Source: Caulobacter sp. BK020 (GTDB taxonomy: Bacteria > Pseudomonadota > Alphaproteobacteria > Caulobacterales > Caulobacteraceae). Taken from it: a stretch of DNA of 64,000 nucleotides. The position numbers and the translations under genes were made by a program. The DNA lies in NCBI RefSeq assembly GCF_004342605.1, contig NZ_SLZL01000001.1, positions 186,001-250,000 on the forward strand, in the 5' to 3' direction. Below, one piece after another: positions 1 to 9,886 of the stretch. The first letter of the stretch is position 1, and every line of letters begins with the position of its first letter. Under the pieces are notes generated by a model, which was not told the origin of the DNA, did not search any database, and worked only from the letters and a program-made list of their open reading frames with translations.

Positions 1-2153
1 GCACGGTCTCGGCCAGCGCCCGCGAGGCCAACGCCACCGCGATCAACCTGACGTCCGGCGCGACGGTCCCGTCGCTGTGGAACCGGGGCGCGATCAGCGG
101 GACCAGCGCATCCTTCGCCGGCTCGGGCCTGACGGGCGACGCCCGCGGCCTGGTGGTCAACGCCGGCGCCAACCTGACCAACCTCACCAACAGCGGCAGC
201 ATCACGGCCACCCGCAGCGGCGAGACCGGCGACGCCATCGCCGTGCTCGACACCTCCGGCACGCTGAAGACGATCACCAACAGCGGCGTGATCACCGCCC
301 AGGTCGCCGCCCCCACCGTCAAGGCGGACGGCACGACCACCTCGACAGCCAAGGCGACCGGCACGGCCGTCGCCGTGGATCTCAGCGCCTCGACCGGCGG
401 CGTGACCCTGACCCAGGCCGCGCCGGTCTCGACCACCGTCACCACCACCTATCCCAGCGCCGACACCGTCACCACGGCGACGTCGACCTCGACCACCGTC
501 ACCCCGACGATCATCGGCGCCGTCCGCTTCGGCTCGGGCGCGGACACCTTCGACGTCCAGGCCGGGAACGTCCTGGGCGACATGTCGTTCGGAGCCGGCG
601 CCGACACCCTGAACATCGGCGGCGGCGCCGTGGTGCTGGGCGCGCTGCGCGATTCGGACGGCCAGCTGGCGCTCAATATCGGCAACGGCTCGCTGGGCCT
701 GACCAACGCCGAGACCATCAACGCCACCAGCCTGTCCCTGGGCGCCGACAGCAAGATGGTGTTCACCGTCGATCCCAGCGCCAACAACGGCGCGGGGGCC
801 AACACCCACCTGATGGTCTCGGGCGCGGCCAATATCGCGTCGGGCGCCCAGCTCGGCCTGCGCCTGACCAGCCTGCTGACCGCCCCGACCAGCTATACGG
901 TGATCACCGCCGGCTCGCTGACGGCCGGGACGATCAAACAGGACCTGCTGGGCGGCACCCCCTACCTGTACGTCGCCTCCAGCCGCACCGACAGCAACAA
1001 CGTCTATCTGGACGTCCGTCGCCGCACGGCCGCCGAGATCGGCATGAACGCGACCCAGGCCTCGGCCTATGACGCCACCTTCGCGGCCCTGGGCAAGGAC
1101 ACGGCCATCGCCAGCGCCTTCCTCAGCCAGTCGACCAAGGACGGCCTGCTGGGTCTCTACGACCAGATGACGCCCGACCAGGGCGAAGGCTTCTTCGCCG
1201 CCCTGCAGGACGTCAACCACGCGATCTCGACCGCCACCGCCTTCCGTCCCGACCCGGGCGACCGCTACGGGCCCGACAGCCTGTGGATCCAGGAGATCAA
1301 CACCCTGGTGCGGCGCGACACCGACGACACCATGGGCTCGGACACCCAGGCCTTCGGCTTCGTCGGCGGCTACGAGGCCATGGGCGACGCCGGCGGCGCC
1401 CTGGGCCTGACCCTGGCCTATGTCAGCGTCGAGGAGCACGACATCGCCGCCAAGGTGGGCGAGCAGACCACCGGCAACTTCGTCCAGCTGGGCGCCTATT
1501 GGCGCCGATCGATCGGCGGCTGGCGCATGAACATCGGCGGCGGCGGCGGCTATGGCTGGTACGACGGCGACCGGACGTTCAATTCCGGCGACCTGAACGG
1601 CGACGGCGTGGCCGACGTTCAGCGCAAGAACAGCGCCAAGTGGAACGGCTACACCTTCAACGCCTACGCCGGCGCGGCCTATGAGACCAAGTTCGCCGGC
1701 CGCTACTTCGTGCGCCCCGAGGCCTATCTCAACTACCTCTACCTGGACGAAGGCGCGCGGAACGAGAAGGGCGGCGGCCCGACCGCCACCCCGAACGCCG
1801 AGAACGGGTTCGACCAGAACCGCCAGAAGCGCAAGTCGGACAGCCTGACCGGCGACGTCGGCGTGGTCCTGGGCGCCGATTACGGCCGCGACCTGTGGTG
1901 GCGTCCGGAAGTGCGGGTGGGCTACCGCCAGACCCTGGCGGGCAAGCTCGGCGACACGGTCTACAGCTTCGCCTACAGCGGCGCGCCGGTCACCACCCTG
2001 GCCGCGGCCGACGACAAGGACGGCGCGGTGACCCTGGGCTTCGCCCTGCGGGCCGGCACCCCGATGTCCTACCTGGCGCTGGAAGCCAACGCCGAGGCGG
2101 CCAAGAAGCAGAAGCGCTACAACCTCAAGCTCACCGGGCGGGCGATGTTCTAG
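1..2153 (+). CDS. Autotransporter (type V secretion) protein, C-terminal part
   Basis: The reading frame is open from base 3, so the gene starts upstream of the window. The visible N-terminal ~400 residues are a Gly/Ala/Thr/Ser/Asn-rich passenger with repeated short beta-strand patterns, typical of a beta-helix. From about nt 1270 the sequence changes to alternating hydrophobic strands with aromatic girdle residues and ends in ...LTGRAMF, as expected for an outer-membrane autotransporter barrel with a terminal Phe. By family knowledge such proteins move their own passenger to the cell surface. The passenger's function is not evident. A strong terminator follows at 2211. Confidence 0.85.
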   Translation, partial: TVSASAREANATAINLTSGATVPSLWNRGAISGTSASFAGSGLTGDARGLVVNAGANLTNLTNSGSITATRSGETGDAIAVLDTSGTLKTITNSGVITAQVAAPTVKADGTTTSTAKATGTAVAVDLSASTGGVTLTQAAPVSTTVTTTYPSADTVTTATSTSTTVTPTIIGAVRFGSGADTFDVQAGNVLGDMSFGAGADTLNIGGGAVVLGALRDSDGQLALNIGNGSLGLTNAETINATSLSLGADSKMVFTVDPSANNGAGANTHLMVSGAANIASGAQLGLRLTSLLTAPTSYTVITAGSLTAGTIKQDLLGGTPYLYVASSRTDSNNVYLDVRRRTAAEIGMNATQASAYDATFAALGKDTAIASAFLSQSTKDGLLGLYDQMTPDQGEGFFAALQDVNHAISTATAFRPDPGDRYGPDSLWIQEINTLVRRDTDDTMGSDTQAFGFVGGYEAMGDAGGALGLTLAYVSVEEHDIAAKVGEQTTGNFVQLGAYWRRSIGGWRMNIGGGGGYGWYDGDRTFNSGDLNGDGVADVQRKNSAKWNGYTFNAYAGAAYETKFAGRYFVRPEAYLNYLYLDEGARNEKGGGPTATPNAENGFDQNRQKRKSDSLTGDVGVVLGADYGRDLWWRPEVRVGYRQTLAGKLGDTVYSFAYSGAPVTTLAAADDKDGAVTLGFALRAGTPMSYLALEANAEAAKKQKRYNLKLTGRAMF

Positions 2154-2210
2154 CTCACCCCGCGACCGAGGGTCCTATCGACTTTCGGTCAAATGGTACG
2201 CACACTGATC

Positions 2211-2247
2211 AATAGGCCCGCGCTTCGGCGCGGGCCTATTTCGTTTT
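2211..2247 (+). terminator. Rho-independent terminator after the autotransporter gene
   Basis: A perfect 13-bp stem (2211-2223 with 2228-2240) closes on a TTCG tetraloop and is followed by a T-rich run. It lies 58 bases after the autotransporter stop codon and separates it from the porin transcript. Confidence 0.9.
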
Positions 2248-2405
2248 GACTCCAACCGCCCGCCTGCGTGCGGACCCAAGGGTCCGAAAGGGAGCCTGAA
2301 GGAAAACTCAAAGCCTTCCGCTCTTATCTCTATTTAACACCTAGGAATAATCGTCTTTTGTCTCGCCAACGGCGACGCCAGCCAAGGCGTCGAGAGGGGA
2401 AAACC

Positions 2406-3875
2406 ATGACCAAGATCCACACGACCGCCGGGGCCGCCCTGCGCACGGCGCTGATCGCCGGCGCCTCGCTGGTCGCCATGACCGGCGCGGCCCACGCCCA
2501 AAGCGCCCCTGGGGCGGCTCAGACGCCCGAGCAGCAGCAGGCCCGCATCGAGGCGCTGGAAGCCCAGCTTGAGGCGCTGTCCAGCCAGATCGCCGACCTG
2601 AAGGCCGCGACCGCCGCCAGCCTCAAGGACGTGCGCACCGCCCAGGCCCAGACCACCGTCAGCATCGCCGGCGGCAAGCCGACCATCGCCTCAGGCGACG
2701 GGGCCTTCAGTGCCAACATCCACGCGGTGATGCAGCTGGACGCCACCTGGTACAACCAGGACAGCGGCCTGCCGGCGGCGACCACCGGCCGCGACCTCAA
2801 CAGCGGCACCAACTTCCGCCGCGCCCGCCTGGGCGTCGACGGCAAGGCCTTCAAGAACTTCGACTACGGCGTGCTGCTGGACTTCGGCGGCGCGGGCACC
2901 GACGGGGCCGGCCAGCTGCAGGAGCTGTACCTGCAGTACAACTACGCGCCGTTCAAGGTGAAGGTCGGGGCGTTCGCGCCGAACCTGGGCCTGGAGGACG
3001 CGGCCTCGACCAACGGTTCGCTGTTCCCCGAGCGCCCGTCGGGCGCCGAAGCCACCCGCGGCCTGGCCGGCGCCGACCGCCGCATCTCGCTGCAGGCCCA
3101 GGCCGTGGGCGAGCGCTGGCTGATCTCGGGCGCGGTGACCGGGGCCAAGGCCGGCGACGGCGCCACCTTCGACGAACAGCTGGCCTATCTGGGCCGCGTC
3201 GCCTTCATTCCGTTCAAGGGCTATGACTGGCTGACCCATGTCGGCGTCAACGCCAGCCGGATCGTCCAGCCCGCCCAGACCGCCGTGGCCGGGGCCTATC
3301 CGATCACCGTGGAAGACCGCCCCGAGCTGCGCACCGACGGCACGCGCCTGGTCAGCAGCGGCGCCATCGACTCGTCGGGCGCCCGCCACTACGGCCTGGA
3401 ACTGGCCGCCCAGAAGAAGAACTTCCTGATCCAGGGCGAGTATTTCGACATCGCCCTGGACCGCCGCAACCGCGCCGCCAACGTCAGCGATCCGAAGTTC
3501 TCGGGCTGGTACGTCGAGGGCGGCTGGGTGCTGACCGGCGAGCAGCGCCGCTACAACGCCGCCAACTTCGCCTTCGACGCCCCGGCGATCGACAACCCGT
3601 TCGACCCCAAGGCCGGCAAGTGGGGCGCCTGGGAGCTGGCGGCCCGCTATTCGGTGCTCGACCTGAACCACCACGAATATGCGGCCGTGGCGGCCGACCG
3701 GGTGCGCGGCGGCGTGCAGGAGATCGCCACCGTCGGCCTGAACTGGTTCCCCAACTCGGTGACCAAGTTCTCGCTGGACTATCTGGACGTCGACGTCGAC
3801 CGTCGCGACGCCGCCGGGCTCCAGATCGGCCAGAGCTACAAGGCCGTCAACCTGCGCAGCCAGTACGCGTTCTAA
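2406..3875 (+). CDS. OprO/OprP-type anion porin
   Basis: The 489-residue protein has a signal peptide (about 1-31, ending AHA), a predicted coiled coil (about 39-80, heptads of Leu/Ala/Ile with Glu/Gln) and a beta-barrel that ends ...QYAF with the usual terminal Phe. This is the layout of the phosphate-selective porin O/P family, trimeric outer-membrane channels for small anions. The ATG at 2406 was chosen because a purine-rich GAGAGGGG lies just upstream and a signal peptide starts there; the frame is open further upstream but lacks such features. The next gene is a sulfate-binding protein, so the porin may serve oxyanion uptake, sulfate or phosphate. That role is inference. Confidence 0.85.
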   Translation: MTKIHTTAGAALRTALIAGASLVAMTGAAHAQSAPGAAQTPEQQQARIEALEAQLEALSSQIADLKAATAASLKDVRTAQAQTTVSIAGGKPTIASGDGAFSANIHAVMQLDATWYNQDSGLPAATTGRDLNSGTNFRRARLGVDGKAFKNFDYGVLLDFGGAGTDGAGQLQELYLQYNYAPFKVKVGAFAPNLGLEDAASTNGSLFPERPSGAEATRGLAGADRRISLQAQAVGERWLISGAVTGAKAGDGATFDEQLAYLGRVAFIPFKGYDWLTHVGVNASRIVQPAQTAVAGAYPITVEDRPELRTDGTRLVSSGAIDSSGARHYGLELAAQKKNFLIQGEYFDIALDRRNRAANVSDPKFSGWYVEGGWVLTGEQRRYNAANFAFDAPAIDNPFDPKAGKWGAWELAARYSVLDLNHHEYAAVAADRVRGGVQEIATVGLNWFPNSVTKFSLDYLDVDVDRRDAAGLQIGQSYKAVNLRSQYAF

Positions 3876-3887
3876 GATCGGGCGAAG

Positions 3888-3921
3888 CCACGTCCCTCTC
3901 CTTCGCGAGGGAGGGACGTGG
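3888..3921 (+). repeat. Inverted repeat between porin and sulfate-binding protein genes
   Basis: The 11-base arms 3888-3898 and 3911-3921 are complementary and can form a GC-rich hairpin. No T-tract follows, so it may be an mRNA-stabilising or attenuating hairpin between two co-transcribed genes rather than a full terminator. Confidence 0.55.
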
Positions 3922-4005
3922 ACCGACGCCCGCGCGGCGTCGCCAGCCAGGGCCAGGCTGGTCGCGAGTATTCATGATCCACCTTCTCAAGCGAGCGACA
4001 TCGCC

Positions 4006-5058
4006 ATGACCCAAGATCTCAAGACCCCCACGCGACGCGGCCTCCTGGGCTCGGGCGCCGCCGGCGCCGCGGCCCTGGCCGTCCCCGCCGCCCTGGCCGG
4101 CTCGGCCCAGGCCCAAGGCGCCAAGCCGCTGACCCTGCTGAACGTCAGCTACGACCCGACCCGCGAGCTCTACAAGGACATCAACGCCGCCTACGCCAAG
4201 TACTGGAAGGACAAGGTCGGCCAGACCCTGACCATCAACCAGAGCCACGGCGGCTCGGGCAAGCAGGCCCGCTCGGTGATCGACGGCCTGCAGGCCGACG
4301 TCGTCACCCTGGCCCTGGCCTATGACATCGACGAGATCGCCGCCAAGGCCAAGCTGCTGCCGGCGAACTGGCAGTCGCGCCTGCCCAACAACTCCACCCC
4401 CTACACCTCGACGATCGTGTTCCTGGTCCGCAAGGGCAATCCCTGGAAGATCAAGGACTGGGGCGACCTGATCAAGCCGGGCATCGACGTGATCACCCCC
4501 AACCCCAAGACCTCGGGCGGGGCCCGCTGGAACTATCTGGCCGCCTGGGCCTGGGCCCTGAAGCAGCCGGGCGGCAGTCCGGCCAAGGCCGAGGCCTATG
4601 TGACCGAGCTGTTCAAGCACGTGCCGGTGCTGGACACCGGGGCCCGCGGCGCGACAACCAGCTTCACCCAGCGCGGCCTGGGCGACGTGCTGCTGTCGTG
4701 GGAGAACGAGGCCTACCTGGCGCAGGAGGAACTGCCGGGCAAGTTCGACATCGTCTATCCGTCGCTGTCGATCCTGGCCGAGCCGCCGGTCGCCCTGGTC
4801 GACAAGAACGTCGACCGCCACAAGACCCGCACCGTGGCCGAGGGCTATCTGAACTTCCTCTACAGCCCCATCGCCCAGGACCTGATCGGCAAGAACTACT
4901 ACCGCCCGCGCAACGCCGCGGCCGCGGCCAAGTACGCCTCGCGGTTCAAGTCCATCCCGCTGGTGACCATCGACGACACGTTCGGCGGGTGGAAGAAGGC
5001 CCAGACCACCCACTTCGCCGACGGCGGCGTCTTCGACCGGATCTACAAGCCGAAATAG
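4006..5058 (+). CDS. Sulfate ABC transporter periplasmic substrate-binding protein
   Basis: This 350-residue protein matches the Sbp/CysP family closely: the mature start ...[45 protein letters not shown] and the [12 protein letters not shown] segment are family hallmarks of oxyanion binding. The N-terminus [19 protein letters not shown] with a following AQA site looks like a twin-arginine signal peptide. By family knowledge it delivers sulfate or thiosulfate to a CysTWA permease. No permease or ATPase gene follows; the next gene is lovK. It is therefore either an orphan component or served by a transporter elsewhere. Confidence 0.93.
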   Translation: MTQDLKTPTRRGLLGSGAAGAAALAVPAALAGSAQAQGAKPLTLLNVSYDPTRELYKDINAAYAKYWKDKVGQTLTINQSHGGSGKQARSVIDGLQADVVTLALAYDIDEIAAKAKLLPANWQSRLPNNSTPYTSTIVFLVRKGNPWKIKDWGDLIKPGIDVITPNPKTSGGARWNYLAAWAWALKQPGGSPAKAEAYVTELFKHVPVLDTGARGATTSFTQRGLGDVLLSWENEAYLAQEELPGKFDIVYPSLSILAEPPVALVDKNVDRHKTRTVAEGYLNFLYSPIAQDLIGKNYYRPRNAAAAAKYASRFKSIPLVTIDDTFGGWKKAQTTHFADGGVFDRIYKPK

Positions 5059-5098
5059 GACCGGATCGCCTTTTTCCCTCTCGTCCTGGCGCCCATGG

Positions 5099-5135
5099 CG
5101 GCGGAAACGGTTGGCGTTTCCGCCGTTGTGCGTTT
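5099..5135 (+). terminator. Probable terminator after the sulfate-binding protein gene
   Basis: An 11-bp stem (5099-5109 with 5115-5125) with a 5-base loop is followed by a T-rich segment ending in TTTT. It separates the sulfate-binding protein gene from lovK. Confidence 0.65.
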
Positions 5136-5218
5136 TGCTCGCATGTCTGGAACCCGACATCCAAGCTCGCGTTCTGGGGAGCCATGGTCATGCCGGTCAG
5201 TCGGGGGCGTCTCACGAA

Positions 5219-6340
5219 ATGACGGACATCTTGCGGTCGGAACGCGCGGCGGAGGAACTGGCCGCCGGGCATGGCGTCGGCGACCCTTTCGCGGCGGCGA
5301 TCCGCGCCGTCCGCATGGCGATGATCGTCACCGACGCCCATCAGCCCGACAATCCGATCATCTTCGCCAACGACGCCTTCCTGGACCTGACCGGCTATAG
5401 CCGCGACGAGGTCATCGGCCGCAACTGCCGCTTCCTGCAGGGCCCCGGCACCGATCCGGCGACGGTCGCGACCCTGCGCCGCGCCGTCGCCGACGGCCAG
5501 GACCTGACGATCGACATCCTCAACTACCGCAAGGACGGCTCCACCTTCTGGAACGCCCTGAACCTGTCGCCCGTGCGCGGCGAAAGCGGCCGAATCGACT
5601 ATTTCTTCGGCTCGCAGCTGAACATCAGCGACAAGAAGCGGGTCGAGTTCGAGCTGGGCGACGCCCGCGACCGGCTGGAGGCCGCCGTCGAGGCCCGCAC
5701 CGCCGACCTGACCCAGGCCCTGCAGCAGAAGACCGCCCTGCTCCACGAAGTGGACCACCGGGTCAAGAACAACCTGCAGCTCATCTCGTCCCTGCTGCTG
5801 CTGCAGAACCGGCGCGTCACCGACCCCGCGGTCAAGAACAGCCTGCGCGGCATGCTGGAGCGGGTCAGCGCTATCGCCACCGTCCACCGCCGGCTGTTCC
5901 AGAGCGACGACGTCGAGCGCTTCGACGTCTCGGCCTTCGTCCGCGACCTGGTCAGCGACATGATGGGCACGGCGCGGCGCGAGGACATCAAGGTCCGCCT
6001 GGACCTGGAGCGTGTCGACATCGCCGCCTCCAAGGCCGCGCCCCTGGCCCTGGTGATCAGCGAACTGTTCTCCAACGCCCTGCGCCACGCCTTCCCGCCC
6101 GAGGCCATGAACGGCCGCGAAGGCGAAATCTTCGTCGGCATCGCCCGTCAGGGCGACAATTTCCGGATCGAAATCACCGACAACGGCGTTCAGCTTGAGA
6201 ATTCCGCATCGTCGGGCGGATTCGGTCTGACCATCGTCCAGCTGCTGTGCCAGCAGCTCAAGGCGCGGTCGGAGACCACGCCCGCCGATCCCGGAACCCG
6301 GGTCGTGGTGCACCTGCCGATCAACGGCGGGCATCACTGA
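5219..6340 (+). CDS. lovK: LOV-domain blue-light histidine kinase LovK
   Basis: The protein is 373 residues from the ATG at 5219. A LOV/PAS domain (about 25-135) carries the flavin-adduct motif GRNCRFLQG with Cys70. A linker helix leads to a HisKA_2-type dimerisation domain, LLHEVDHRVKNNLQ, with the phosphoacceptor His180, and then a HATPase domain with SELFSNALRHAF and DNGV. Cys70 and His180 are the residue numbers described for Caulobacter LovK, which supports this start over an in-frame ATG at 5111. By family knowledge LovK senses blue light through FMN and acts with LovR on cell adhesion and the general stress response. lovR follows 17 bases downstream. Confidence 0.96.
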   Translation: MTDILRSERAAEELAAGHGVGDPFAAAIRAVRMAMIVTDAHQPDNPIIFANDAFLDLTGYSRDEVIGRNCRFLQGPGTDPATVATLRRAVADGQDLTIDILNYRKDGSTFWNALNLSPVRGESGRIDYFFGSQLNISDKKRVEFELGDARDRLEAAVEARTADLTQALQQKTALLHEVDHRVKNNLQLISSLLLLQNRRVTDPAVKNSLRGMLERVSAIATVHRRLFQSDDVERFDVSAFVRDLVSDMMGTARREDIKVRLDLERVDIAASKAAPLALVISELFSNALRHAFPPEAMNGREGEIFVGIARQGDNFRIEITDNGVQLENSASSGGFGLTIVQLLCQQLKARSETTPADPGTRVVVHLPINGGHH

Positions 6341-6357
6341 GGAGGTTGGGTCTGGAG

Positions 6358-6825
6358 ATGAGCGAGCGCCCGCTCGACGTTCTGATCGTGGAAGACGAGG
6401 TCCTGCTGGCCACCGAGCTGGAGTTCCTGGTCGAGGAGGTCGGCTTTCATTCGGTCGGCCTGGCCATGAGCTCCGACGAGGCGGTGGCCCTGGCCTGCGA
6501 CCTGCATCCGGACCTAGCCCTGGTCGACGTCCACCTGCGCGACGGCCCGACCGGCGTCGAGGTGGCCCGCACCATCCATGACGACTGCGGCGGGGTGGCC
6601 CTGTTCATGACCGCCAACGTCAAGCGCCTGCCGGACGACTTCGCCGGGGCCTGCGGGGTGATCGGCAAGCCCTATTCCGAACATGGCGTGAAGACCGCCC
6701 TCTCGTACCTGACCGTCTGCCTGCGCGAGGGCCATGCGCCCGGACCGCCGCCGGTTGGGCTGGAGCTGTCGCCGGCCTATGCCGAGCGCTGGGGCCTCTC
6801 CTCCGCCCTGCACCGCGCCGGCTAG
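6358..6825 (+). CDS. lovR: Single-domain response regulator LovR
   Basis: This 155-residue receiver-only protein has the acidic pocket VEDE (residues 12-14), phosphoacceptor Asp57 in LALVDVHLRDG, Thr85 in FMTAN and Lys104 in GKPYS. No DNA-binding output domain is present; the C-terminal ~35 residues are a short tail. A GGAGG-like ribosome site lies just upstream. By family knowledge LovR works as a phosphate sink and modulator of LovK. The lovK-lovR pair is transcribed together, and the next gene begins two bases after the LovR stop codon. Confidence 0.93.
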   Translation: MSERPLDVLIVEDEVLLATELEFLVEEVGFHSVGLAMSSDEAVALACDLHPDLALVDVHLRDGPTGVEVARTIHDDCGGVALFMTANVKRLPDDFAGACGVIGKPYSEHGVKTALSYLTVCLREGHAPGPPPVGLELSPAYAERWGLSSALHRAG

Positions 6826-6827
6826 GC

Positions 6828-7148
6828 GTGGGCGTTCCGTTTCTGGCGTCCGTCGTCGGCACGGCGGCCGCCCTGCTTTCGATCACCAGCTTCGCCCCGC
6901 AGATCGTCAAGATCTGGCGCGAGAAGGACGCCTCGTCGGTGTCGCTGCGGACCTATGTCGTCACCGTCACCGGCTTTTCCTGCTGGATCGCCTATGGCGT
7001 GCTGATCAAGGCCTGGCCGGTGATCGCCTCCAACACCGCCTGCCTGCTGATGTCCGGCGCGGTGCTGGCGCTGAAATGGCGGTTCGACCGGGAGGGATCT
7101 CAACCCCTTCCCTCCGCTCATCCCGGCGAAGGCCGGGACCCAGTCTGA
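6828..7148 (+). CDS. SemiSWEET-like PQ-loop membrane transporter
   Basis: This 106-residue protein starts with GTG two bases after the lovR stop, so it is probably translationally coupled. It has three hydrophobic helices and the PQ-loop signature SFAPQIVKIWREKDASSVSLRTY, as in bacterial SemiSWEET (MtN3/saliva) sugar transporters, which act as dimers in the inner membrane. The substrate is unknown; family members move sugars. The last ~19 residues (REGSQPLPSAHPGEGRDPV) are encoded by the first arm of a REP-like repeat and look like an acquired tail. Confidence 0.85.
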   Translation: MGVPFLASVVGTAAALLSITSFAPQIVKIWREKDASSVSLRTYVVTVTGFSCWIAYGVLIKAWPVIASNTACLLMSGAVLALKWRFDREGSQPLPSAHPGEGRDPV

Positions 7149-7233
7149 GTCTGGGGAGCATTCTGGGACGATCGACTGATCCAGCCTTTTTCTGATCTTC
7201 GGCTTGGGTTCCGGCTTTCGCGGGGATGAGCGG
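7114..7233. repeat. Paired REP-like element, copy 1
   Basis: Two inverted arms (7114-7143 and about 7203-7233) share the core GCTCATCCCGGCGAA with the arms at 15014-15144 and 20601-20728. The second arm is somewhat diverged. The first arm overlaps the 3' end of the SemiSWEET gene. Confidence 0.8.
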
Positions 7234-7263
7234 GTATTAGGGGGCGCAAAAGAGAGGCGACGC

Positions 7264-8238
7264 GTGACAGGGGTCCCCACGTCCGCTATCGAGGCGCGCC
7301 TTTCGCCTTACAGGACCGCCGCCTTGACCGACGTCGCCGAGGAAGCGGGCTGGGCCACCGCCAAGACCCTGGCCGAAGCCCTGCCCTACATCCAGATCTA
7401 CGACCGCGAGACGGTGGTGATCAAATATGGCGGCCACGCCATGGGCCAGGAACAGGTGGCCAAGCTGTTCGCGGCCGACGCCGTGCTGCTCAAGCTGCTG
7501 GGCGTCCACCCCGTCGTGGTGCACGGCGGCGGGCCGCAGATCAGCCGCATGCTCGACAAGGCCGGCGTCAAGTCGACCTTCGTCGACGGGCTACGCGTCA
7601 CCGACGAGGCGACGATGGAAGTGGCCGAGATGGTGCTGTCGGGCGCCATCAACAAGGAAATCGCCAACTGGATCACCCTGGCCGGGGCCGAGGCCGACGT
7701 GCGCGGCGTGGGCCTGTCGGGCAAGGACGCCCGGCTGATCACCGCCGAGAAGGTGACCCGCACCCGCAAGGACCCCGACAGCAACATCGAGCAGGCCGTC
7801 GACCTGGGCTTCGTGGGCGAGCCGACCAAGGTCGACCCGCACCTGATCCAGGCCCTGCTGACCTCGGAGACCGACTACATCCCGGTGATCGCCCCGATCG
7901 GCGTGTCGACCACGGGCGAGACCTTCAACATCAACGCCGACACCGTGGCCGGGGCCCTGGCGGGCGCCCTGAAGGCCAAGCGGATGCTGATGCTGACCGA
8001 CATCGCCGGCGTTCTGGACGGCAATGGCGAGCTGATCCGCCAGATGACCGTCGCCGAGGCTCGCGGCCTGATCGAGAGCGGCGTGGCCAGCGGCGGCATG
8101 ATCCCCAAGCTGGAGAACGCCATCCACGCCGTGGAATCGGGCGTCGAGGCCGTGGTCATCCTGGACGGCCGCCGTCCCCACGCCATGCTGGTCGAACTGT
8201 TCAGCGAGCACGGCGCGGGCACGCTGATCTCGAAATGA
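7264..8238 (+). CDS. argB: Acetylglutamate kinase
   Basis: ArgB phosphorylates N-acetylglutamate with ATP, the second step of arginine synthesis in the cytosol. The amino-acid kinase fold is clear from [21 protein letters not shown], the GLSGKDARL loop and [28 protein letters not shown]. Length from the GTG at 7264 is 324 residues, which is slightly long. GAGAGG lies 6-8 bases upstream of that GTG. A TTG at 7324 would give a more standard N-terminus, so the start is uncertain. The stop overlaps the next gene's ATG by four bases. Confidence 0.94.
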   Translation: MTGVPTSAIEARLSPYRTAALTDVAEEAGWATAKTLAEALPYIQIYDRETVVIKYGGHAMGQEQVAKLFAADAVLLKLLGVHPVVVHGGGPQISRMLDKAGVKSTFVDGLRVTDEATMEVAEMVLSGAINKEIANWITLAGAEADVRGVGLSGKDARLITAEKVTRTRKDPDSNIEQAVDLGFVGEPTKVDPHLIQALLTSETDYIPVIAPIGVSTTGETFNINADTVAGALAGALKAKRMLMLTDIAGVLDGNGELIRQMTVAEARGLIESGVASGGMIPKLENAIHAVESGVEAVVILDGRRPHAMLVELFSEHGAGTLISK

Positions 8239-8909
8239 GCGGGCCCGACCTCGCCCCAGATCTTCGGCACGTCGAGACCTGGCTGTTCGACCTGGACAAC
8301 ACCCTCTATCCGGCCGAGTGCGAGTACATGGCTCTGATCGAGGGGCGGATGACCGATTTCGTCGAACGCTACACCGGCCTGGCGCGCGACGAGGCCAAGG
8401 CCCTTCAGAAGCGCTACTACACCGAGCACGGCACCACCCTGGCCGGGCTGATGATGCACCACGGCATGGAGCCCAAGGCGTTCCTGGACGAGGTGCACGA
8501 CGTCTCGATGGATCGCCTGGCGCCCGACGCGGCCCTGCGCGCGGCCATCCTGCGCCTGCCCGGCCGCCGCCTGGTGTTCACCAACGGCTCGACCGGCCAC
8601 GCCGAGCGGGTGCTGGAGCGCCTGGCCCTGGCCGACCTGTTCGAGGACACCTTCTCGATCGAGACCGCCGACTACCTGCCCAAGCCGGCCATGGCCACCT
8701 TCGAGAAGATGACCCGCCGCCACGCCGTGGCGCCCGAGGTCGCCGCCTTCTTCGAGGACAGCGAGAAGAACCTGGCCCCCGCCGCCCTGCTGGGCATGAC
8801 CACCATCCTGGTCGGCGCCGACGCGGCCGACTCGACCGCCGATTTCGTCCATCACCGCACGCACGACCTCGCCGGGTTCCTGACCTCGGCGCGCCTGAAG
8901 GAAGCCTGA
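8235..8909 (+). CDS. HAD-family phosphatase, pyrimidine 5'-nucleotidase type
   Basis: This 224-residue HAD hydrolase has motif [12 protein letters not shown] with Asp19 and Asp21, motif II VFTNGST, motif III Lys in LPKPAM and motif [10 protein letters not shown]. The short alpha-helical cap matches the Sdt1/Phm8 pyrimidine 5'-nucleotidase subgroup, which removes phosphate from UMP or CMP; the substrate here is inferred. It overlaps argB by ATGA and dapD follows one base after its stop, so argB, this gene and dapD form one operon. Confidence 0.85.
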   Translation: MSGPDLAPDLRHVETWLFDLDNTLYPAECEYMALIEGRMTDFVERYTGLARDEAKALQKRYYTEHGTTLAGLMMHHGMEPKAFLDEVHDVSMDRLAPDAALRAAILRLPGRRLVFTNGSTGHAERVLERLALADLFEDTFSIETADYLPKPAMATFEKMTRRHAVAPEVAAFFEDSEKNLAPAALLGMTTILVGADAADSTADFVHHRTHDLAGFLTSARLKEA

Positions 8910-8910
8910 C

Positions 8911-9771
8911 ATGACCGCCCAAGACCTTTCCGGCCTGACCCTCGCCGACTTGCAGACCGAAGTCGAAGCCGCCTGGGAAGCCCGCGACGGCGCCTCCACC
9001 GCCACCACCGGCCCAGTGCGCACGGCGGTCGAGGAGACCCTGCTGATGATCGACGCCGGCAAGGTGCGGGTGTCGGAGAAGATCGACGGCGAATGGACCA
9101 CCCACCAGTGGCTGAAGAAGGCCGTGCTGCTGTCGTTCCGCCTCAACCCCAACCGGGTGATGCACGCCGGGACCCTGGGCGGCGCGGTCGGCCCGTGGTG
9201 GGACAAGGTTCCCAACAAGTTCGACGGCTGGGACGCCCCGCAGTTCGAGGCCGCCGGCTTCCGCGCCGTGCCCGGCGCGATCGTCCGCCGCGGCGCCTAT
9301 GTCGGCAAGAACGTCATTCTGATGCCGTCGTTCGTGAACATCGGCGCCTATGTCGATGACTCCACCATGGTCGACACCTGGGTGACGGTCGGCTCGTGCG
9401 CCCAGATCGGCAAGCGCGTCCACCTGTCGGGCGGCGTCGGCATCGGCGGGGTGCTGGAGCCCCTGCAAGCCAACCCGACTATCATCGAGGACGACTGCTT
9501 CATCGGCGCCCGTTCGGAAGTGGTGGAAGGGGTCGTCGTCGGCGAGGGTTCGGTGCTGTCGATGGGCGTGTTCATCTCGGCCTCGACGAAGATCGTCGAC
9601 CGCGCCACCGGCCAGGTCCACATCGGCAAGGTGCCGCCCTACAGCGTCGTCGTGCCCGGCAGCCTGCCCGATCCCAAGGGCGGCCCCAGCCTGTCCTGCG
9701 CCGTGATCGTCAAGACCGTCGACGCCAAGACCCGGTCCAAGACCTCGATCAACGACCTGCTGCGCGACTAG
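8911..9771 (+). CDS. dapD: 2,3,4,5-tetrahydropyridine-2,6-dicarboxylate N-succinyltransferase
   Basis: DapD transfers succinyl from succinyl-CoA to tetrahydrodipicolinate in the diaminopimelate/lysine pathway. The 286-residue length is typical. The N-terminal helical part contains [19 protein letters not shown] and FRLNPNRVM; the left-handed beta-helix follows with hexapeptide repeats and the signature [23 protein letters not shown], then [16 protein letters not shown]. It starts one base after the HAD gene. dapE lies about 2.9 kb downstream on the same strand, with the LRR-kinase and toxin-antitoxin module in between. Confidence 0.97.
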   Translation: MTAQDLSGLTLADLQTEVEAAWEARDGASTATTGPVRTAVEETLLMIDAGKVRVSEKIDGEWTTHQWLKKAVLLSFRLNPNRVMHAGTLGGAVGPWWDKVPNKFDGWDAPQFEAAGFRAVPGAIVRRGAYVGKNVILMPSFVNIGAYVDDSTMVDTWVTVGSCAQIGKRVHLSGGVGIGGVLEPLQANPTIIEDDCFIGARSEVVEGVVVGEGSVLSMGVFISASTKIVDRATGQVHIGKVPPYSVVVPGSLPDPKGGPSLSCAVIVKTVDAKTRSKTSINDLLRD

Positions 9772-9812
9772 GCCCCTGGCCCCCTCCGGCCCTTCGGGCC
9801 ACACGCCTTGCT

Positions 9813-9859
9813 GGCTGCTCCCCCTCTGGGGAGCTGTCGGCGAAGCCGACTGAGGGGGC
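9813..9859. repeat. Intergenic repeat B, copy 1
   Basis: This ~47-base stretch between dapD and the LRR-kinase gene is almost identical, in inverse orientation, to 17979-18025. It contains small internal inverted repeats. Confidence 0.75.
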
Positions 9860-9886
9860 GCTCGCCCCGCCGCCAAGGACCGCGTC

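Noticed and set aside
2248..2405. Pho box or CysB site before the porin
   Set aside because: The region is AT-richer and contains short repeats, but no site close to a known consensus could be shown.
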